A stretch of DNA of 64,000 nt from Plantago ovata (lineage: Eukaryota > Streptophyta > Magnoliopsida > Lamiales > Plantaginaceae): positions 7,751,545 to 7,815,544 of the forward strand of contig CM051456.1 in assembly GCA_028274465.1 (NCBI GenBank). Direction: 5' to 3'. This document shows positions 25,767 through 38,800 of the stretch, piece by piece (the stretch's first letter is position 1; every line of letters begins with the position of its first letter). The notes beneath the pieces are model-generated. The model made no database searches. It saw only the letters and a program-made list of their open reading frames with translations, and had not been told where the DNA came from. Position numbers and translations under genes: made by a program.

Positions 25767-26099
25767 TGCCTGAAATCACGGCGGGCATAAATGAATTTCA
25801 GGCGAAAATGTCAAGTATTATAAAATCAGGTGTCAGCTAGTATGAGATAACGGAAGAATTAGACATCGATCAATTTGGTGCGTACAAAACCCTAATTGTG
25901 GGTGGTTCTGATCGGAAAAAAATGCAGAGGTGAAAGTAGAATACCTTGGTGAAAGCAGGATGACGACGAATCGAAATGGATGCTCCGCGATTGGATCAGG
26001 GTAGAATTAGTCAACGTTTTCGGATTAGTAAAGTGCAATTCGAAAATCAGCCTGACATTTATACTGGTCCGTCGATCCCAACTTTCTACTCCCTCTTCC

Positions 26100-26740
26100 T
26101 CTTGAGCATAATATAATATAACGAAGTAATATGTTTGAGTTATTTTACTATTTGTAAAATATAAGATGTTTAAAGTTGGTGTCATATAATTGTATGTTTT
26201 TTATAATTTTTTATGCAGTCAACTTTAATTTTTTATATTTTGTCTACAAGAGCTATGCAAGGTTCTCATCTCTTATTGGTCATTTTATTTTTACAAGATA
26301 CCAACATATTTTTTCAACCTTTTCAACAACAAAATTGATGAAGATCACATTTTTTTCTTAATATGTGTGAAAAGTGCTAAAACATCTTATATTTTATTCA
26401 GGAGAGAATATTCTTATAGATTTACGTTTTCTATTTTTTTTAAACCGTCAAACCAAATACTTCGTAATACACATTCCATAAATCTTTTAAAAAATCGTTT
26501 CAAAATCAGCCATGAATAATGCAAAAGAACACCGAAATACTATACTGTCTGGATTTGACATCGACTATTGTTGAAAAATACGAAGGACAATGTGAAGTAA
26601 AATAATGCACGGTGTGCTTAGTTATTGATTAAATAAAAAAAATTATGCCAAGTATATTTACGTGGAGAGCATTTTTAATTATTTGTTAATTAAGAAAATA
26701 AAATATGCATACATAAGATACCTTAGTAATAGTTAAGGTC
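26100..26740. other. Gene-free intergenic DNA
   Basis: AT-rich sequence upstream of the minus-strand RTH-type gene; no gene or clear repeat seen. Confidence 0.45.
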
Positions 26741-27160
26741 ATGTTTGAGGGGAAAAAAGAAGGGAATAAGGCCACATATATTGGTCAACAGGTTTTGTGA
26801 ATTTTGGATTTCACCGTAATTGTTGAACTAATAGGGGTCTAGATGAAAACGATGCCATCTAATGGGAGGTATATGATATTTATCCACATTTTAAAATAAA
26901 CTCAAAACTAAAGGGAAAAAATTTAAAAAGGTACAAAAATTCAAGAATGAACTCTGATCGGATCGGAGCTTTGAGCTCCAAAAGCTCCGATATCTAGATT
27001 GGAGTTTTCAGAGCTTCGATTATGGAGCTATAAGCTCCATATCGGAGCTAAATGATGCTCTAGTATCGGATTCAACACTAGAATTAAATTAAAAAATACG
27101 GGGTATTATACAAATCTAAACGCAATTGTATTAAAAAAAAAAAACAACAAACAAACTATT
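26740..27160. mobile_element. Non-autonomous DNA element with GGAGCT/AGCTCC core
   Basis: The core 26947-27060 packs GATCGGAGCT and AGCTCCGAT motifs in both orientations. The left part contains TTGGTCAACA, GGGGTCTAGATG and GCCATCTAATGGGAGG, which match the outer part of the element at 63.0-63.9 kb (TTGGTCAACA, GGGTCTAGATG, GGCATCTAGCAGGGGG). No coding capacity is seen. Limits are approximate. Confidence 0.5.
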
Positions 27161-27607
27161 ATTTACATTTGAAGACTCCAAAAGGTGATCTTACCAAGTA
27201 TCTTTGCCCAAAGACACTCCATTGGACCTTCAAAATCAAAATTACGGATTAAAAAAGAATCAGTGCGCGCAATAGTTCATCCGTAAAAATAAAATACATA
27301 TAATTTTCACTATAACATTGAAAGAGGAGTCGCTTATGCAAATTGATGTATAACAGGAAATGAGTCATGGATATATGACAGAAAAGAAGCATATATTGGT
27401 GATACAGATTTCACGAAAATGGAGTAATTTAAACTTCACTTAAAGCCTTGACAATTTACAATTGACACATGTATTGAAAAGTAGGATACGGAGTCATGTT
27501 CCATGAACTCAAACAAAATCCTATTTCAAGTTTCAACAGACAAACAAACAAAAGTAGGAAACAGAGTCATATTAATATATATTTGTAACTTGTAAATGAG
27601 ATAAGAC

Positions 27608-28182
27608 CTCTGTATTTTGAGATAGCAACGAATTGTAGTGCGACTGTGACTGAATCTGTCCGGTTTCCCCTGGATCGAAGGAACTCCAGCAGCTGTTCCG
27701 CATACGTCTCCCATAATACGCAGACCAACTTTCTGTTCCTGCGAGTGGAGAAGTACTTCATTAAAACAATTGGAAGTGGTAAATAAAAGTAAAATCGTAG
27801 GTAGAAAGGGAATAAAAGTTAACTGTTGGTCTAGAATGGTCATATCCAATGTCTTCGCATTGGCCACAGCAGCGACACGTTCCATAGAAGTGTGCGAGCA
27901 GTATCTACCCACCACATCTGTTCGAAAAACATAAATTGTATGAACATCTTATTTCACCAAGGCAAGATATGTGGATACATATATAGGTTAAGGTCTTTTA
28001 TATATGCATGTATTACCTAGCATGAACTCAGAGTTCACGTGAGGAATGTTGTTGAACATTATGAAGTTAAAGCCATGGCGTGCAATGTCTGCTCCATCAA
28101 TCTTTGTGTTCATCCCAAGTTCGATCTTCCAGTCATGGTTGACCCTAGCCATTTTACACAGATAGTTCATTTTTTGCCTCAT
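27608..28182 (-). pseudogene. RPA70-like (replication protein A subunit 1) gene fragment
   Basis: Three exon-like blocks on the minus strand, about 28182-28017, 27917-27834 and 27738-27608, join in phase across GT-AG introns. The joined reading shows HGFNFIMFNNIP, then DVVGRY, then KLVCVLWETYAEQLLEF and VALQFVAISKYRG. This order (F-x-F-x-x-I, DVVG, LW...AE, F-AKI-YRG) is that of the central OB-fold domain of plant RPA70-like proteins, which bind single-stranded DNA. The rest of the usual 600-plus residues is not visible on either side. The blocks are open, so decay is recent or the piece is part of a small unannotated gene. Helitrons often carry RPA-like genes, but I found no Helitron ends. 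Confidence 0.6.
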
Positions 28183-28199
28183 TTACCTTTACAATTTTT

Positions 28200-29350
28200 T
28201 TCACATAGACATTCCTCTCATTTATTTTTATAAAACTGTTTTATATAGACATTTTCCTCATTTACCTTTACAAAACTTTTTAAATATACATTCTTCATCA
28301 AGTAGATGCTAGGTTCTACACATTTTAAACATTTGGTCAATTAACATGTTTAATTTTCCCTCCAATTTTTGTATGATAGATTAGTGTTCACTTTTAATGA
28401 TTATATAACTTGGAACCAATTTTAACATGAATAAGACAAGACAATCGAAATCGGGATAATACCTACATACACGCCATATTGTGCATGAAATGGTGAAGTT
28501 TTACTAGACTCGTATTCAGATTGTTGTTTAATTCGCCATTGCTTAAAACATTGTAAGGCCTTCATTTCGACGGAGCGGCAGAATGTAACGCTTCTGCATT
28601 CAAATTTATATTATGTTAGAATGTAACGCTTCTGCATCCAAGTGACATTATACAACCAGTTTCCTAATTGTATCTGGCAGTTAGAATTTGATAGGTTCTT
28701 ATCAAATTTATATTACAACACCATAATAGTAGCATAATTAGTACTTATCCAAGTGAAACATAACCACCACATAATACTAGAAATATTATAGCAGGAACTT
28801 AGCCTATTGAAATATTTTGGTAGAGCACAAAAATTTAGACATAATGAAGGGACATGGCATATGTTTCAATGGTGATAATTTTTAAATATTTTTTATTATT
28901 AAATAAAAATAATAATAACATAAATTGTTTTATTGATATAAAATATATTTTAGATTTTTTTTAGTTTAATTAAGAGAGAATTAGGAGTCGGAGATGGGGT
29001 GCTCCAAACATAGCCAAGAGTGGTCTATATTTATAGATCTCGAAAAAAATAAAGTCGTTTGTGATTTTTATTTATTTTTTGCATTTTTATTTTTCGAGTT
29101 ATGACCGTTTTAAAATAAATTGTGTCGTTGCTTTCCTGTGTGAAACGCGACATGTTGTCTGTTGTCCGCTTTTGATTTTTACGTTATTCTCAACTAATCA
29201 CGAGGGTAGAGTTGTCATTTCTATTGAAGGGTGAAATCCCCATTTGTGTCATTTTGGAAATACATACCCATGGTATTTCAAGTGAGCTAGAAGACAAAGA
29301 CCAAGGGGGAGGGATTTCACAAATCCCTGGCCCGACAGGTCGAATGCACT
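28200..29350. other. Gene-free intergenic DNA with a short direct repeat
   Basis: AGAATGTAACGCTTCTGCAT occurs twice around 28583 and 28619. The remainder is AT-rich with no recognised gene. Confidence 0.5.
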
Positions 29351-29360
29351 GTTACCAAAC

Positions 29361-29416
29361 GAGGTATTTGGAGGGATTTGGACAAAAAACGCACCAAATC
29401 CCTCCCAAATACCTCG
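29361..29416. repeat. Inverted repeat (hairpin) upstream of the MORC gene
   Basis: The arm GAGGTATTTGGAGGGATTTG at 29361-29380 pairs with CAAATCCCTCCCAAATACCTC at 29395-29415, with a single extra C, around a short loop. Flanking ACCAAACG and CACCAAACG repeat one another. It lies about 420 bp before the MORC start codon and looks like the end region of a small DNA element. Confidence 0.7.
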
Positions 29417-29836
29417 CACCAAACGTGCACTAAGCATTTCGTTTACCGCTTTATTATCAAAACGAGCATTCGAGGTCTCGAGAACTCTATACGAAATGGT
29501 AAAATTATTTTAATACTAGTAAAACTGTTCAAGCATATGCCTTGACCTCTTGTGATGATTTAAAAATGATGCTTAATTTTTCTACATTTGTCTCCTTCCT
29601 TTCTCTTATTTGGTTTTTGGTAGGAGTAAAATTTATCCTCAAATTATTTATAATCGAGCTTATAATTTAAAAATATAGGGCAATGTTTCCTGTTTAAACT
29701 TGAAATAAACTTAAACTGCAATTTTTTTTTTAATTAGTACTTCTAAACTATAAACCTTCCCAAACCTCCTTTAATGATCGCAATCGTTAGCTTCCCTTTG
29801 TAATAATTCTCCTAGGCAATTGAAGAAATTATTATT

Positions 29837-32800
29837 ATGTCTATACAGCCGAGCAGATTTCCCGCCGTTGTCGTCGACCTAGACAGCAGCGACGATGAAG
29901 ACGCCGCCGCAAAGAGCAACAACAACAACAGACAATCACACGGTGGTGCTAACTCAGCAACCAAGCTACCAGCTGTTACTCCGCAGTCTGCCAACGCCAA
30001 TTTTCAGCCGCTCGATAACAGAAGCTTCTGGAGAGCGGGTGGTTATGAGGTTGGGCGAACCAAGTCCATTCAGATTGAAGGTTTGTTTGTTTTCAGTGAT
30101 TTCGTCCAATTTCAAAATTACACTAGTGTTGTTCTTCTTCTCTGAGTCTGATTTTGGGGGTGTGAATGTGAAATGCAGGTGATTTGGAGCACGCACGTGT
30201 TCATCCTAAGTTTCTGCATTCAAATGCAACCTCTCACAAATGGGCCTTTGGCGCAATTGCTGAGCTGTTAGATAATGCAGTTGACGAGGTCTCGAGCTGC
30301 TAACTTTTCGATTCCTCTCGTAATATATTTGATTGATTTAATGTGCCAAACAATAGGGTAGAAATGCATGCATATTGGCAGTAATTGTCCACCGGAAAGT
30401 GTTCGATAAGTAACGTGTGTAGAGTTAGATAAGTAATGTGTGTAGAGATGCAGTCCAGTATTTGTTTGCTGCAGTTTTGATTTTTCATACGTATGTCTAC
30501 CGTTAACTCTTGGTGAAGTTAAATAGCTTGTCATGTCTGCTGAAAGATAGTTATGAACTTCTAGTGTTCTTCACTGATGCTATAGTTTTCAATAGTTTCT
30601 TGATTAGAGAACAAAAAATCCGATTAATTTTTGAAGCAGGAGTTCTTGCTATGTACAAGTTGAGAAATCCTCCTAAGACAATCTGGAATCTGGATATCTG
30701 TTTAACATAATCTGTAGTGGCTATTATTGATTGAAATCACCTGGTCTTTGTGATTCTTCATTCTTTCTTCTTCCTGGTTTGCAATTCGAAAGATTAACGC
30801 TTCCAGTTTGTCTCATCATGTACACAGCTTTGAGTGATTAATTTTATAGATTATGCAAGTTTTGACCATGACAGTCATGTTGCTGTATGTAGTTGTATTT
30901 GCCCATTTTCAGCACCACCAAGACCTCTCCCCTTACCAATCAATTACTTCCTTTACCCCCTCAAGTGTAGGGAGTTCTGTGCAGAAAACAAGTTATACTA
31001 ATAGTTTTCTCCTATTCCTGAAGTATATGAAAAAAAGGTTCACGAGCTATGTATGAATCCTACTAATAGTCTGAGCAACTTAAGTTTTCAGTTCTGCATT
31101 AACACCAATTTTAATTTTTTACGAATCAGATACCCAAGGGTGCAACATTTGTGATTGTGGACAGAATATATAATCCGAAGGACAATTCTCCCGCCTTGCT
31201 TTTCCGTGGTACTGTATCATTCTTGTTCTTACCTCAGAAGACATCCTGTTTTCTCCAATCCATTGTATTACTTCTTAAATAATACTATTTGCAGATGACG
31301 GGGGAGGAATGGATCCAGAAGGAATGAGGAAGTGCATGAGCTTGGGATACTCTTCCAAGACATCCAACACGACGATTGGGCAATGTAATCAAAACTATTG
31401 TTCTTCAACTCTGTGCTAACTACTATGAGCTTTTAACCATGGGACAGTATGATGAGATGACTTTCATAGCCAGATTTATGCTGCTATTCTTGCTATACAA
31501 TCGGAATTACTAATTGATATGCATGTAGAATAATTTCATGGTCTAATCCCTTTCAAAGAAAACTGTTTCATTATTTCCAGGACGCAGTTTATGCCTACAC
31601 ACAGCAATCCCCTTTTTTCATCTTCACTTCATATTGTTATAAACAAAGATATAAGTTTTTAACACTTCACAAGTTTTAAACATTTGGTTCTTGACAATGA
31701 TACTCTCATATTAGTATAAGGTGCTTTGGCAATACTCATTTCTTCGTTTTTTTGGAAAACTGACAATTAGCCATAATATAGAGACTTTTTCTTTTTTTCT
31801 TTCTGTCTGTACATGTACTAAAAGGATAATGAGAGACAGCAACCTTACTTGAAGTTGAAACCATAGAGTTGCTTTTTTGTATTTTTGTATTCAGAAACAT
31901 GCACGTTTGTAAATATGAACCTAGAAGATGAAAATCTAGCTTTTGGATCCTGCCTGACTTCTTATCAAAATTTTATATGATGATTGAGCTATCCTTTGTG
32001 AATAACCTTAATTAGACGGGCTCTCTTAAATCTGAGAAGAGTTGGTTTGTCATTTCAAGGATTCTCTAGATGTATACAATTGGACTGATACTAAAATATA
32101 CTACCTGTCATGAGTAGACAATTATTCACCAGTGCCTTACATTAAAGATTTGTTATTGGTTAAGGTGCAATATCATATTATTGTGTTAGTCACGTCTCTT
32201 GAACTCTTAATTGTCTTTCCATGTCAGATGGTAATGGTTTCAAAACGAGTACCATGCGCCTTGGGGCAGATGTGATTGTTTTCAGTCGTGCAACGCGGTC
32301 GGGGTAATCTCTTTCTCTCCGGCTAACCTTGACTTGTTTGAATACGCCTTTGGTGTACTATACTTATAGACAATAAACCTGACTTGGTCATGACATGTGC
32401 AATTTTTTGTGGTACTATAATTCTTCAGAGATCCTTAAATTCTAGGCAATGTCTACAACAATTCTTTCAATTGCATAAGTTTAACTTATCATTTGATGCA
32501 TTGATGAATACTTATATGCTTTGGAGAGAGTAAGCAGGACTTACTTGAGGCCCTCAAATTAGACTCGTTGTATGGGTTGTATATATTATACCTTTTGCTC
32601 AATGTTATCTGTGTGAGAATTACACCACCAAAATACTTGCTAAATATGAGCCTGTGTAATTGCACAATTGCAAATAGCCTGTTGTTTCTGCTATAGATTT
32701 ATCCATTTCTTGTTTTGATATTTCTCTTTCAGCCGATCAACCCAAAGCGTCGGTCTTTTATCCTATACATTCTTACGGAGGACGAAACAAGATGATGTGA

Positions 32801-35800
32801 TAGTTCCAATGGTAGATAGATATTCATAGCACTTATTTTTCATTTGCCTATAATCTGCAAATTGACATAAAGAACTTGAATTTTTTTCCTACTTTTTTTT
32901 AATACTCATTATTTTGTATTTGAACCATATTGCAGATTGATTTTGATACCTCAGATCATTGGCCGGAACCTTTAGTCTATGGCTCTCTTGACGACTGGTC
33001 CAGCAACTTGAAAACTATCCTTGAATGGTCTCCATTTGCATCAAAGGAGGATTTAATGCTAGAGGTTATATCTTCATGAACTATGAACTCCCCACTCGAT
33101 GCATTTTTTTGTAATCTTTAAGTGGTATATTTACCCTTACCCCTGGTAATGTCTTTAAAGAATTAAACTAATCCTTCAGTTTCTTTCAACGTGACTGGCC
33201 AAAGCCTCTATCTATCAATTTTTGATCATGCATTCAGTTTTACATTGGAGTGATAAATTTTGATCAATGAGTTCACCTTATTGTCACTATAAATAGGACT
33301 CCATTTTTCTTGCTAAGGTCAAATTACATGACTTACTATATCCTGTTTGATGTGCTAAACTGGTATACATATCCACAGTGGTAGTAGATTAGCTTCCACT
33401 AGGAACGGGACATCTGTTTGCGTACTAATTTAGCCGTGATGTGTATTTCAAATAGTACTTGTCAGGATTCAGGAGACTATATTCATGTGTACCCATGGTG
33501 CTATCAATGTGAGAGATATGTGCAGCAAAAGCAAGCTGTAATACTCGTCTAATATGAGATGTGAAAAGAAAAAAAGACTCTATCACATATTTACTGACGT
33601 GATATCTGCCAGAGGGGGAATGGTGATGTCAACAAGGCCTTGTCTGAGAGCTTCATGTGGATAAGCATATGAAAATTTACATATACATAGTTGTGTCAGT
33701 GGATGTGTCGCATAACAATGCCATGGTTATAGGTTTGTGAAATCTTAGAACTACATCATGGTCAGAACCTAGTTGCTTGGATTAGTGAGGTTTGTTGTCC
33801 ACTCACTGAGGGAAATGAGTCGGATGTTAGTCGTTTTTAGAAAGGCAACGGCTATGAATTTGTGTTTCCTTCCACCCCCCTGTCCCCTCCCCCACTGTTT
33901 GAAAAATCCTTCAGGTGTTGTCACTTTTATTGAGATAAATATGTGCCTCAAGTGTTTCATTAGACCTCTGACAAATCTGATCATAGATTTCAAAACCTCA
34001 TGTATGACTCAATATCATAGATATGTGCTTGAAAGCCTACCAGTTAAAAAGAGCAGCTTTTCCAAAAGTACAAAATCAAAGGTGAACGAAGTAGTTGTTG
34101 AATAGCAAGCGTGAATTGTGGCACTTCATCTCTACTATATATTAGAAGCCTAGAATACCGTGTCTTGTGTATTACTTTTGGTTTTGTGTAATATCCTTGT
34201 ATTGTAAACGTTTTGGTGCTCTAGTGTGATCCTAATACTTAGAAGTCTTTTTATTTAATAAGTGCGTACAACTTAATAATGAATAGTTTATGAAATTATG
34301 GTGTAGAAGTTGCTGTTTGGTAATTGACATTTGCCTGTGATGGTGAAGTATGATTTGTGGACAAAATTATGCAATGTAGCCCTTCCGGCTTTTGTTCATG
34401 CAAAACTTGGATTCTTGCGAAGTTATGAAAAGCCACATTGTTGCATTTTTCCTTGTTTGTTGTATCAGACACTGGTTTGTATCGTGGAAAGTTTCCTTGT
34501 TAATTCTGATTGTCATGATATATATCGCCAGTGGTTTCAAGCTGCTGCTTGAGTTTTGTTGTTAACCTACCAATCTTTCATTATTTTTCAGTTTGGCGAC
34601 ATTGGGTCACATGGAACAAAGATCATAATATACAACCTGTGGATGAATGATGAAGGCATTTATGAATTGAACTTTGATGACGATGAAGAGGTATGTATAT
34701 AAGTTCGCATTCCCCAATGTTTTAAAACTAGTTGTTGAGTTCTACTGTTCTAGGTGGATTTTGCAGGATAATTTTGTTTGACCTGAAAAGTAGGAGACTT
34801 GATGTTTCTCTTTAATGAAAATGTACAGTATCTTGCTTTTTGATGGGTAACTTTATATACTTTAGTGCCCTGCATATGGTTCGAAAACCGTCGAAATAGA
34901 TTTCTTGTTCTTCTCAAGTTTCAGTTTTCAGAAGTCTACAGGCACAGGCTGTTTTACCGCCATTAAATATAGTTAAGAAAATAGTTAAGACATGAAAGAA
35001 CAGTGAAGAATCATCTTGAATCCACAAAATCTTTCCAATAGTGAATGATTTACCTCAACTAAAGAATCATGCAGAAGGGAAGCTTGATGTTTGATAAAAA
35101 AAACTTAGGTTCTGCCTTTTAAATCTCTTTGAATGGAATATGCAAGATGAATACCCAGAGAATTATGACACCGCACTGGGTTGGTTATGCAGTTCAACGA
35201 CAAATTAAATTGCGCTTAACTGTTCGAAATTTCAGATAACTAAGGGTGTTGTAGAACTGTGGAAAAGAGTTTTTTTTTTTTTTTGCTGTGCCCTTAAAAT
35301 AACTCCTGTCCCCATTGCAATAGGCATCACCACACGAGTTGTTTTAAGTCGGTCAACCTGTGGTCCCCCTTCCCATATAAAAAACACTCACAGGGATTCC
35401 ATCATGTGTACTTTCCATGCTTCTCACAAAGGGCAAAGCAGCCCCTTCTCGATGACTGGGGTGCAGATGAAGACTATGGTAGACAACAAAAGTTGTTAGT
35501 TTTAGGGTCAATATTTTTTCTTAAATGACACCGAAAACATTTTTTCTTGCTTCAACTCCTGAGCCCGGCATGGTTCTGATGAGAGCATGCACCGTATCCG
35601 GAAGAAAACGCACTGCTAATACAGATCGCATAAAGTTCATTGTTTACTGGAATATGAAGTAGGATTAAATAATACAAGCACCATGTTTTTCCTTTATTTA
35701 AAATAAAATAAAAATTAAAGGTGATGAAGTCTGATGAGACAAGTCAATTGCATTTGTGATTGGCTTTTGTAGACGTATATCTACCAAATACAAGCTTCTC

Positions 35801-38800
35801 TATAGCCCTCATAACAAGAATATGTATTTATTTAATGAAGGCTATGAAGCTCTATGATGCAAAATGGTAAGATATTAATCAGTTTAATTTGAGCTTTAGT
35901 TTTATCTCTACTTTATTTATATTTATTTTGAGTTCCTTCATAGTCTTACAATTGGCACAATTATAGAAAGGCAATTTTGTTAAAATTTTGACACCATGCA
36001 CTCTACATAGAATTCGGTAGTCCAAAATTCATTTATTTTGCTCTCCTCTAAATTCAGGATATAAGGCTTAGAGACGAAGCTAGTCAAGGAAATGCCTCCA
36101 AAGCAAGGAAAAGTGTTGTCGAACTGCAATCCCATTTATCCTATCGCATGCGCTTCTCATTAAGGGTGGGTAATTAACAGTGTATTTTCCAATTATGTTT
36201 AAAAGCACACTTAAGTTCTCAACATGGAAAAGAGTCTTGTATACAGGTGCTTTTTCAATCAATTTTATTTTATTTTATTATTATTATTTTTTTTTTAAAC
36301 TTCCAACACTATGTGTAGAACAGGAAGTGTCTGAATTTTCTGCACAGGAAACACACAGGTCACATATATAAGCTCTGCTCAAAAGCACGTTTCCTCTTTG
36401 TTTTTGTGCTTTGACTCAGTGATGGTGAAATATCTTTTCCCCAGGAATATGCATCTATATTGTACCTTAGAAAGTTCACAAACTTCAGTATCATTTTAAG
36501 AGGGAAACCAGTTGAGCAATACAGTATTGCTGATGACTTGAAACACTCGAAGCCAATCTCATACAGGCCATTCACTGGTGTGCCATCTAAAGAGGTAGAA
36601 TGGTGCTTTTATTACAATGGTTACACTATCTCTTATATAAAATCTGGAAATTTAACTAATGCTTAGTTTTCTTAATGAAATAATCTTATGTTATTTCTGC
36701 TATATACACCTTTTAGAACGTCAGCCAAGAGTACCTTCCTTGTGAGATGCTTTGATGGAAAATTTAGATGTCTCCTAATATCATGTTACTTGTAAATGTT
36801 GATACTTAAATGTTCTTCAAATTGCATAAGATTCCTGATAAATACCCTCAAGTTCCTATGTGGCCATGCCTAGTAAATATCTCTACAATAACCTAGAAGT
36901 TTGTCATCATAAAATCTAGAAGGTATACTGCCTTTTACCCTTACATATATGTATGTTCCCATAAAGGCATATGGATTTAATTTGTGCCAATCATAGTCAC
37001 TGAGCAAGAACCTCTTTTTTTCATTGTGTGTGTTTTTGCTGATGTCTAGCTTTGTCACCCCCTGTCCCAGGTGCTTTGTGTAAGAGAGTATGAATTTACA
37101 AGTCATATGAGATTTCGTTGTTGTTTGAGAAATTTCTTTATAATGTATATTTCAAATGCATACTAAATACTCAAGTATTTCTGTCTTTTCACTAAGCTAT
37201 CCATATTAAAACTGGAATAAAATGGCTCTCCTGTATTAGTTTTGTCTAGTTGATTTTCAGTATGAATCTGTTACCATTGAGCAGTGTATTATTTTTTGGA
37301 TTGTATAGGTGGTAGTGAATACGACCATTGGCTTCATCAAGGAAGCCCCTGCGCTTGGAATTTGTGGATTTAATGTCTACCACAAAAATCGCCTCATCAG
37401 GGTACTGCGTTAGAAAATTTTTTATTGTTGATTCCAGTATTTTAAATTATTTGGTCATTTGCTACTTCTTCATATTCCTGTCATCCTATGTGATAAGGGA
37501 TGATGCTATATGATATAGCTGATAGCTCTGCTTTATTGGTGTGGTATAACTACCTTTATATACCCAGAGACCTTTTCTTTTTATAGTTTAAGCAAGACAA
37601 AGTGACAAAATGTAAGATGGAATACAAGATTATTAAAATTACAAGCATCATTTTTTTTTTCCTGCTCTATTAGCATATTTTATGTTGAAACCTTTTGTTA
37701 ATTGTGACAGCCTTACTGGAAAGTCACTGCCGATGGCTCTTCTAAAGGACATGGTGTTGTTGGTATGTCTCCAAAAGCTCATCAATTAACAATCAGCACT
37801 CTTTTCTGTTCTATGCTCTCTTACCAACTTTTGGTGGTTAGGGGTTCTTGAGGCAAATTTCATTGAACCTGCACATGACAAACAAGACTTTGAGAGATCA
37901 GCGCTGTTCCTTAAGCTGGAGACGAGATTGAAACAAATGGTCATGGAGTACTGGTAAATTATTATTTATTGTTCATGTTTTACTTGCTGCAGTTTGCATT
38001 CTTTAAACTAGGGTTTAATATACTTTCTTGCACACATGAACTAGCGTGCCTGCTTGCTGAACATGTGTGTGCTTGTGCCTTTGTGTGTGTGCATCCATGT
38101 GTGTGTTTGCATGTGACACAGAGTTCTGTTTCTTTATTAGGCTGTTAGTGCCTTCGTGTAACATGCTAATCGGCTAATCCTTAGTGGATAGCATCTTATT
38201 TGACATCATTTTCTTACTATTCTGCTGCTATTCTTATAGGGCGTTTACAAATTTCTGGCTTGTTCCACGCCTAATGACCTGTTCCATAGTAGGTTGGGAA
38301 TTATAAAGTAAGAGGCTCAATTTTGGAACTTAAAATCAAGCTTGTGGTTGGCTACATGCTCCATAATTAGTACTCCCTTTGTTTCAACAGGTTCTATACT
38401 ATCTGTTTCAACTTTCAACAGGTTTTATATGTTCCCCTTTTTGGTAAACTATATCCTTCTTACCTTATTTCCGGGCCCACCACCAATCTAATAAACAATT
38501 ATACCCAACCCATTTTATTATCCTGTAGCATTACTTTCATATCCGGGCCCACCACTTATCTAATAACAACAACCATATTTCATTAACCTTCTAAATAACC
38601 TTGTAAAAAACAAACGCATGCAACCTGTTGAAATGGAGGAGTAATAGTGTATTACGTTCCTCTCACTGGTTGACCCTGCTATTGATACTTCGAGTTCTAG
38701 TTATGCATTTGAAACGGGAAACAGACTTCCCGGACATATCTTTGGACCATCTCTAATAGGTTTTATGCTGTTATAAAATTTCCCCCAGTCACTAAGATCA

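Noticed and set aside
33773-34105. 110-codon frame in a MORC intron
   Set aside because: No similarity, lies wholly within the intron 33065-34591 between well-supported exons.
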